The notes beneath the pieces are model-generated. The model saw only the letters and a list, made by a program, of their open reading frames with translations, did no database searches and was not told the origin of the DNA. This document shows positions 8,027 to 12,422 of a DNA stretch of 12,422 nucleotides, in pieces; positions within the stretch are counted from its first letter, which is position 1, and the number at the start of each line of letters is the position of its first letter. The position numbers and the translations under genes were made by a program. The stretch spans positions 1 to 12,422 of the forward strand of contig JANRJB010000086.1 in NCBI GenBank assembly GCA_033764265.1, read 5' to 3'. Source of the DNA: VGEM01 sp033764265. Its GTDB lineage: Bacteria; Pseudomonadota; Alphaproteobacteria; Rhodospirillales; Rhodospirillaceae.

Positions 8027-8824
8027 ATGAACGGCATAGTGGACTGGGACCGCGACGCTCCGCAATGGTTAGCGGTGCTCGACGCCGCGGGCGGCGGCAC
8101 ACCGCCGGGCGAACGCGCGACCGACGGATTATGGGCGATTTACGGCCCGTTGCTCGGCCGTGGCGGCCTACGGCCGCTGGTCCTGGGGCAATTGGGGCAA
8201 TCGCTGGATGGCCGTATTGCGACTGGGGCCGGACACTCGCGGTATATCAACGGTCCGGCGGCGATCATGCACCTGCACCGGCTGCGCGCGTTGGTTGACG
8301 CGATTGTGATCGGCGTCGGCACCGCGCTGGCCGACGATCCCCGGCTGACCGTGCGTCATGCGGCCCTGCGCCGCGGCGCACCGCAGCCGGCGCGCGTGGT
8401 GATCGATCCCCATGGCCGGCTGCCGCCGGACGCCCAATGCCTGCGCGACGATGGCGCCCGCCGTATTGTGGTGCAGGCCGGTGGTCGCGCCCGCCTGCCC
8501 GGCGTCGAGGTCGTCGCGGTCGATGCGTGCGGCGACGGACTGGCCCCGGCCGGAATCCTGGCTGCATTGCGCCGGTGCGGGTTGGCCCGCATCCTGGTCG
8601 AAGGCGGGGCGAACACCGTGTCGCGGTTTTTGTCCGCCGGGTGCCTGGATCGCCTGCATGTGGTGGTCGCGCCGATCATCATCGGCGACGGACCGGTCGG
8701 CCTGACCTTGCCGCCAATCCCGACGCTCGACGCCGCCCTGCGCCCGGCGGTGTGCGCGACCGCGCTGCCGGGCGGCGACATGCTGTTCGATTGCGCGTTG
8801 TCCGGCACGGAACCGACCCCATGA
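8027..8824 (+). CDS. Stand-alone RibD C-terminal-type reductase (no deaminase domain)
   Basis: A 265-residue protein of the RibD C-terminal / dihydrofolate-reductase-like fold. Typical motifs: GQSLDGRIAT (57-66), HSRYINGPAA (70-79), HRLRALVDAIVIGVGTALADDPRLTVR beginning near 84 (with the ADDP hallmark), and LVEGGANTVSRF with Glu192-Gly193-Gly194. RibD reductases use NADPH to reduce the ribosyl chain of the pyrimidinone intermediate to ribityl. The zinc deaminase domain (HxE, PCxxxxxxPPC) of bifunctional RibD is absent; a ~50-residue N-terminal extension (DWDRDAPQWLAVL...) of unknown role replaces it. With only cyclohydrolase II nearby, its substrate could be the 2,5-diamino compound, as with the fungal and archaeal reductases (inference). 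ATGA overlap with cytochrome b561 (8821-8824) implies coupled translation. The start is 42 bp from the ribA start, in the opposite direction. Confidence 0.88.
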   Translation: MNGIVDWDRDAPQWLAVLDAAGGGTPPGERATDGLWAIYGPLLGRGGLRPLVLGQLGQSLDGRIATGAGHSRYINGPAAIMHLHRLRALVDAIVIGVGTALADDPRLTVRHAALRRGAPQPARVVIDPHGRLPPDAQCLRDDGARRIVVQAGGRARLPGVEVVAVDACGDGLAPAGILAALRRCGLARILVEGGANTVSRFLSAGCLDRLHVVVAPIIIGDGPVGLTLPPIPTLDAALRPAVCATALPGGDMLFDCALSGTEPTP

Positions 8825-9369
8825 CCCAACACGCAACCGGCTACAGCCTGCCCGCCCGCGTGCTGCACTGGGTGACGGCGCTGGCCATCGTCTGCGTGGT
8901 GCCGCTCGGCATCGCGATGGTGAATGCCGGTCCGGGGCCGGGCCAGAACCGGCTCTACGATCTGCACCGTTCGTTCGGTGCGCTGGTGCTGGCGCTGACC
9001 GGTGCGCGCCTAGTGTGGCGGCTGCTCGCGCCGCCGCCGCCGCTGGTACCCGATCTGCCGCCATGGCAGGTGATCGCGGCCCGGATCGCGCACGCGGCGC
9101 TATATGTCCTGCTGTTCGCCGTGCCGCTGATGGGCTGGGCCGGAACCTCGGCCTTCGGCGCGCCGATCTGGGTGTTCGGCCTGTTCGAGCTGCCGCCGCT
9201 CTTGGACAGAAACCGCGACCTGGCGACGATCCTGCTGACGGTCCATGCCTACCTCGCTTTCACCCTGACCGGCGTTGTGGCGTTGCACATCGCCGCCGCG
9301 CTGCATCACCATCTCGTCCGCAAGGACGACACCCTGCGGCGGATGACGGTGATGCGGCCGCGCGATTAA
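8821..9369 (+). CDS. Cytochrome b561 (CybB-type di-haem membrane protein)
   Basis: A 182-residue four-helix membrane cytochrome of the bacterial b561 family. Haem-ligand histidines sit where the family has them: His16 in ARVLHW (helix 1), His49 in LYDLHRSFG (helix 2), His142 in LTVHAYLAF (helix 3 or 4) and His156 in VALHIAAALHHHL (last helix). Hydrophobic segments are roughly 14-34, 50-68, 85-108 and 137-163. CybB-type proteins pass electrons between the quinone pool and acceptors such as superoxide; the partner here is unknown. The ATG lies inside the RibD-like stop region (ATGA), so the two are co-translated, which suggests a redox link with the pathway (inference), but a bystander electron carrier is possible. 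The TAA stop interlocks with the methyltransferase stop on the opposite strand (TTAA, 9366-9369). Confidence 0.9.
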   Translation: MTQHATGYSLPARVLHWVTALAIVCVVPLGIAMVNAGPGPGQNRLYDLHRSFGALVLALTGARLVWRLLAPPPPLVPDLPPWQVIAARIAHAALYVLLFAVPLMGWAGTSAFGAPIWVFGLFELPPLLDRNRDLATILLTVHAYLAFTLTGVVALHIAAALHHHLVRKDDTLRRMTVMRPRD

Positions 9370-10148
9370 TCGGCCGGCCGCGCGAACACGTCGCGATGGC
9401 CGATGGTCAAACGGCGCGTCGCGGCGAGGCGGTCGCGCAGCCAATCGTCAACGTCGGCCACCAGGCCGGTTTCGCCCACGGCGGTGGCGATGCCGGTCAG
9501 CGTCTCGCTCATCAGGGCCGCCGCGTCGCGATCGATGCGCCAGGGGCTGTCGCCGGCGGTGAGGCGATAGCCCGCCTCACTCAAACAACGCATGAGCACG
9601 TTCGAGGCCTCGGGCCCGGCGGCAGGGCCGAAGCCCTTGTCGCGGGTCTGGTGAACGGCGAAGGCGGCCGCCACCGCGGCGTCACGCGGGTGGTGCGGGT
9701 CGATGGCGATGACTCCATCGAACGTCAGCATCGCCAGCAGCGCGATTCGGTCGCGCGCAAGCGCCGCGACAAAGCGCGCGATCCAGTCGGCCGAGGTCAG
9801 GTCGAGCAGCGCAGACGCGGTGACGAGATCGGTGCCGGCCGGCCAGCACGCCGGCCGCGCCGCGAAGTCGGTCACGACGGTGCGCCAGGTCATGCCGGAC
9901 CGCGCGTCCGCGCCATGCACGGCGGCCAGGTTGGCGGCGTCATGATCCATCAGCGTCCAGTGTTGCCGCGTCGGCAGCAGCGGCGCGAGCGCGCGCATCG
10001 ACGCGCCGGTGCCCGCACCCAGATCGCAGATCGCCAGCGACGGCCGGCCCGCAAACGTGCGCGCGCAGATATCCAAAACCTCGGCATTGCGCGCCGCGCG
10101 GTCGGCGGGCTCGCGCAGGGCCAGCCAGGCCGGCGAAAAGCCGCTCAC
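9366..10148 (-). CDS. Class I SAM-dependent methyltransferase-like protein
   Basis: A 260-residue Rossmann-fold protein. Motif I is seen in ICDLGAGTGASMRAL (about 39-53), followed by an acidic motif II in WTLMDHD (about 64-70) where the ribose hydroxyls of S-adenosylmethionine bind. The N-terminus, FSPAWLALREPADRAAR, is the conserved lead-in of this group. The start is GTG 10148, giving a GTGA overlap with the glycosyltransferase stop (10145-10148), so the two are translationally coupled and this is the last gene of the minus-strand run. The substrate is unknown; by context it would be the pyrimidine, pterin or glycoside made by the locus (inference). It is convergent with cytochrome b561 with interlocked stops and no space for a terminator. 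Confidence 0.85.
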   Translation of the reverse strand: MSGFSPAWLALREPADRAARNAEVLDICARTFAGRPSLAICDLGAGTGASMRALAPLLPTRQHWTLMDHDAANLAAVHGADARSGMTWRTVVTDFAARPACWPAGTDLVTASALLDLTSADWIARFVAALARDRIALLAMLTFDGVIAIDPHHPRDAAVAAAFAVHQTRDKGFGPAAGPEASNVLMRCLSEAGYRLTAGDSPWRIDRDAAALMSETLTGIATAVGETGLVADVDDWLRDRLAATRRLTIGHRDVFARPAD

Positions 10149-11197
10149 GACGCCACCGCGCGCAGCGCCCGCGCCACCGTCGCGGCGGTGTCGGCCCAGG
10201 TCGGCAGGCGGCGACCATGAGCCCAGGCCGCAGCACTCATGGCCGCGCGCAGCGCGCGGTCGGTGACCACGCGCCGCAGCGCTGCGCCTAGCGCACGCGA
10301 ATCTCCGGGCGGCACCAGCAGGCCGGCGTCGGTCGGCACGGTGGCCGGCACCGCGCCCGCCGCGCAGCCGACCACCGGCAAACCGCGCGCCAGCGCTTCG
10401 GCGAATGCCATCCCATAGCCCTCGTATTTTGACGGCAGCACGAACACGTCGGCATCGGCGTAAACGGCGTCAAGCGCGGGCCCGTTCAGTTCGCCGCGCA
10501 AGGCGATGCGGTCCCGCAGGCCGTGCGCCTCGATCAGCGCGCGTACCGATGTGGCGGTCGGCGGGTCGCGGTCGGCGCTGCCGACCCACGAGCATCGCCA
10601 CGGCAGGTCGGCGATCTCGGCCAGCGCCCGCGCCAGGTCGGCATGGCCCTTGCGCGGCGTCAGCGTGGCGACCGTCAGCAGATGCGGCACGGGGTTGGCC
10701 GCGCGCGCGCGTGGCGCGGGGTCGGTGCCGGGCGGCGCGACGGTCAGTCGATCGGCCGCGACGCCATAGTCGACCCGCAGTACGTCGGCGGTATGGGCGC
10801 TGGTGGCGATGACCGTTCGGGCGCGCGCCAGGGCCAGCTGCTCCGACACATGCAAGCGGGCCGCGACGTGGTCCGCCAGACCGGTTTCACGCGCCAGGGG
10901 ATGATGCACCAGCGCAACCCAGGTCAACGGCAGTGCCTCGAACAGGTCTTCCGGGAACGCGCCAAAGGCCAAGCCGTCCACCAGCACCGGCACATCCGGC
11001 GGCACGCGGGCCAGAGCGTTCCGGGTGGCCGCAAGATCATCGGCGGACGGATCGGGGAAGCTCGCGGGCAATGCGACGTGGTGCGCGCGCCACCCGGCTT
11101 CGGGCAGCGCCGCGATCAACCGTCGCGCATAGCCGTAACCGCCGGTCAGGGCCGCCAGATCGCCGGGAATGGCGAACCAGACCTCGGATGCCGTCAT
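10145..11197 (-). CDS. GT-B glycosyltransferase, family 4-like
   Basis: A 350-residue cytoplasmic glycosyltransferase of GT-B fold. The N-terminal acceptor domain starts with a loop reading LTGGYGYARRL (about 17-27). The C-terminal nucleotide-sugar domain has VAPPGTDP (153-160), LTVATLTPRKGH (174-185, with Arg182-Lys183 as expected phosphate contacts) and the E-x7-E motif EGYGMAFAE (Glu259, Glu267), followed by GLPVVG. These are the marks of retaining family GT4 enzymes, which use UDP-, GDP- or ADP-sugars. The ATG at 11197 is 3 bp after the stop of the PTPS-like gene and has no Shine-Dalgarno, so translation is probably coupled. Sugar donor and acceptor are unknown. The context suggests glycosylation of a pteridine-like product or its carrier (inference). 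Confidence 0.88.
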   Translation of the reverse strand: MTASEVWFAIPGDLAALTGGYGYARRLIAALPEAGWRAHHVALPASFPDPSADDLAATRNALARVPPDVPVLVDGLAFGAFPEDLFEALPLTWVALVHHPLARETGLADHVAARLHVSEQLALARARTVIATSAHTADVLRVDYGVAADRLTVAPPGTDPAPRARAANPVPHLLTVATLTPRKGHADLARALAEIADLPWRCSWVGSADRDPPTATSVRALIEAHGLRDRIALRGELNGPALDAVYADADVFVLPSKYEGYGMAFAEALARGLPVVGCAAGAVPATVPTDAGLLVPPGDSRALGAALRRVVTDRALRAAMSAAAWAHGRRLPTWADTAATVARALRAVAS

Positions 11198-11200
11198 GCG

Positions 11201-11599
11201 CTAGAGCGCGCCGTCGTACGACGCGCGGGCGGCGTGGGATTCGTGCAGCGTGATTTTCAGCCGCTCCAGCCCGCGCGCCGACGGGCCCAGCCGGCCGGCC
11301 TGAACGGCCTGTTTCATCCGGTCGAACACCCAGCGCGCCACCGCCTCGGTGGTCGAACGCCGGCCCTTGAAATCGGGATGGTCGTCCAGGTTGCGGAAGT
11401 TGATCGCAGACAAAACGTCTTTCACGGTCTCGGTGGCCAACCCGATGTCGACCACAATGTCATGCTCGTCCAATTCGGCGCGCATGAAGCACACGTCAAT
11501 GACATACGTCGCGCCGTGCAGGTTCTGGGCCGGACCGAACACCTCGCCCTTGATGCTGTGAGCGATCATCACATGGTCGCGGACTTCGACGGCGTACAT
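11201..11599 (-). CDS. Divergent 6-pyruvoyl-tetrahydropterin synthase / QueD homologue
   Basis: A 132-residue tunnelling-fold protein of PTPS/QueD length. Against E. coli QueD (from memory) it aligns through IAHS (His14, first zinc ligand), LHGATY (His28, second ligand), VVDIG (49-53), NLDD (70-73), STTEAVARWVFD (82-93) and HESHAARASY with Glu120. Several active-site residues differ: Ala24 replaces the catalytic Cys, Ala30 replaces the third zinc His of HGH, and Asn67-Phe68 replace the Asp-His pair of LDH. So it is probably not a normal 6-pyruvoyl- or 6-carboxytetrahydropterin synthase. It may use other ligands, do another reaction on a pterin, or only bind one. A strong AAGGAA at 11605-11610 precedes the ATG by 5 bp. 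It lies 14 bp after the dehydrogenase and 3 bp before the glycosyltransferase. No other queuosine gene is in view. Confidence 0.85.
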   Translation of the reverse strand: MYAVEVRDHVMIAHSIKGEVFGPAQNLHGATYVIDVCFMRAELDEHDIVVDIGLATETVKDVLSAINFRNLDDHPDFKGRRSTTEAVARWVFDRMKQAVQAGRLGPSARGLERLKITLHESHAARASYDGAL

Positions 11600-11604
11600 G
11601 AAAA

Positions 11605-11610
11605 TTCCTT
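11605..11610 (-). promoter_or_regulatory. Strong ribosome binding site of the PTPS-like gene
   Basis: On the minus strand AAGGAA is followed by TTTTC and ATG. It is the best Shine-Dalgarno in the minus-strand run, whose later genes have none that is clear and seem to depend on coupled translation. Confidence 0.6.
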
Positions 11611-11613
11611 CGG

Positions 11614-12422
11614 TCAGGTGTAGCGCAGCACGGTCATCAGGCCGGATGCCGCGTTCAGCGCCGCCGGCAGGCGCAGGGCGGCGTCGGCGAACGCGATCTC
11701 GGCGCCGATCAGAGCGTCAAACCGCGGTTCGCGCAACAACTCGAGCGCAAAATCCAATCGCTGCGCCCGCGTCACGGCCTGGCGTCGCGACGGCGCCACC
11801 GCGCCGACCTGGGACGAAATCAGGCGAAGCCGCCTGGAATGAAACGCCCCGCCGAGCGGCACGCGCACCTCGGCGTCGCCATACCAGCTGGCTTCCACAA
11901 CGCGCCCCTCGAAGGCAGCGCAGGCCAGCGCGCGCCGCAGGCCGGACTCGGTTGCGCTGGTATGGATGACGATGTCCTGTTCGCCCGGCGCTTGTTCAGG
12001 CATGGCGAAGGTAGCGCCCATCGCGGCCGCAAGCGCCGCGCGCGTCTGGTCGATGTCGGTCACGGTGACGGTCGCGCCCGGCGTGCGCGCCGCCACCGCC
12101 GCGGTCAACAGACCCAGCACGCCCGCGCCGACAATCAACACCCGCTGGCCGGGCGCGAATTCGGCGTCCCAGCCGATGTTCACGGCGGTTTCCATATTGG
12201 CGGCCAGGCACGCCCGGCGCGGGTCGAGCCCGGCTGGCAGGGCATGCAGGTCGGCCAGCGGCACGCACGCGCGCGACTGATGCGGATGCAGCACGAACAC
12301 CGCTTGGCCCAACCGGTCGGCGGGGCCCTCGGCGATGACGCCGACCAGGGCGTAGCCGTACTTCACCGGGAACGGAAAGTCGCCGTCCTGGTGCGGGCAG
12401 CGCATGCGCTGGTGTTCCGACG
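11614..12422 (-). CDS. Zinc-type medium-chain alcohol dehydrogenase relative, partial (5' end outside window)
   Basis: The frame is open to the right edge (SEHQRM precedes the first ATG at 12405), so the gene starts beyond 12422; about 268 C-terminal residues are seen. The ATG at 12405 is unlikely to be the start because FPFPVKYGYALVG just after it is the middle of the GroES-like catalytic domain. Next come VFVLHPHQS, the linker ANMETAVNIGWDA, the nucleotide-binding turn VGAGVLGLLTA, an acidic TDID where NAD(P) ribose binds, and SWYGDAEVRVPLGGAFHSRRL. The four-Cys structural zinc cluster of classical alcohol dehydrogenases is not visible in this part. Members oxidise alcohols or reduce carbonyls; the substrate is unknown. 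It is the first gene seen in the minus-strand run, 14 bp ahead of the PTPS-like gene. The family and this gene order are, to my memory, recurrent together in alphaproteobacteria. Confidence 0.85.
   Translation of the reverse strand, partial: SEHQRMRCPHQDGDFPFPVKYGYALVGVIAEGPADRLGQAVFVLHPHQSRACVPLADLHALPAGLDPRRACLAANMETAVNIGWDAEFAPGQRVLIVGAGVLGLLTAAVAARTPGATVTVTDIDQTRAALAAAMGATFAMPEQAPGEQDIVIHTSATESGLRRALACAAFEGRVVEASWYGDAEVRVPLGGAFHSRRLRLISSQVGAVAPSRRQAVTRAQRLDFALELLREPRFDALIGAEIAFADAALRLPAALNAASGLMTVLRYT

Noticed and set aside
7985..8065. ATG 8065 as the ribA start
   Set aside because: It would overlap the divergent RibD-like start by 39 bp; GTG 7984 has a better ribosome site and the extra residues look unrelated to the family.
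9015..10220. Plus-strand open frame of 401 codons across cytochrome b561 and the methyltransferase
   Set aside because: Crosses two real genes in another frame, Arg-rich, no motifs.
10523..11623. Plus-strand open frame of 366 codons opposite the glycosyltransferase and PTPS-like genes
   Set aside because: Shadow frame with no recognisable domain; the minus strand carries GT-B and PTPS motifs and natural junctions.

Overview
The window is about 70% G+C by eye and almost fully coding. Riboflavin-type GTP cyclohydrolase II with a non-DHBP-synthase N-terminal extension, a TonB-dependent receptor with the usual C-terminal phenylalanine, and a periplasmic PQQ dehydrogenase point to a Gram-negative, aerobic proteobacterium, most likely an alphaproteobacterium. 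No rRNA or marker gene fixes the taxon. I see no tRNA, rRNA, CRISPR array, insertion sequence, riboswitch or convincing intrinsic terminator.

Layout. Left flank, + strand: the 3' part of a TonB-dependent receptor (1-1596), a 150-bp gap, then a secreted PQQ-dependent glucose-dehydrogenase-like enzyme (1747-3666). From 3726 to the right edge there is a very compact block of ten genes with only about 66 bp of non-coding DNA in 8.7 kb. It has four runs. (i) + strand: CDP-alcohol phosphatidyltransferase, membrane-anchored sulfatase/LTA-synthase-like enzyme, creatininase-family amidohydrolase. (ii) - strand: GTP cyclohydrolase II (ribA). (iii) + strand: stand-alone RibD-type reductase and cytochrome b561. 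(iv) - strand, read from the right edge: zinc-type alcohol dehydrogenase relative (partial), divergent 6-pyruvoyl-tetrahydropterin-synthase homologue, family-4-like glycosyltransferase, class I methyltransferase.

Working together (inference). The block looks like one biosynthetic locus, not housekeeping riboflavin synthesis. GTP would be opened by cyclohydrolase II, and the ribosyl chain reduced by a RibD reductase that has no deaminase, so the 2-amino group would stay. The intermediate would then be tailored by a creatininase-like amidohydrolase, a PTPS-fold protein lacking the usual catalytic residues, a methyltransferase, a glycosyltransferase and a dehydrogenase. The phosphatidyltransferase and the LTA-synthase-like enzyme suggest that something, perhaps this product, is attached to or exported through the membrane. 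I know of no characterised product for this combination; it is the best candidate here for an undescribed system. The receptor and PQQ enzyme look like separate neighbours.
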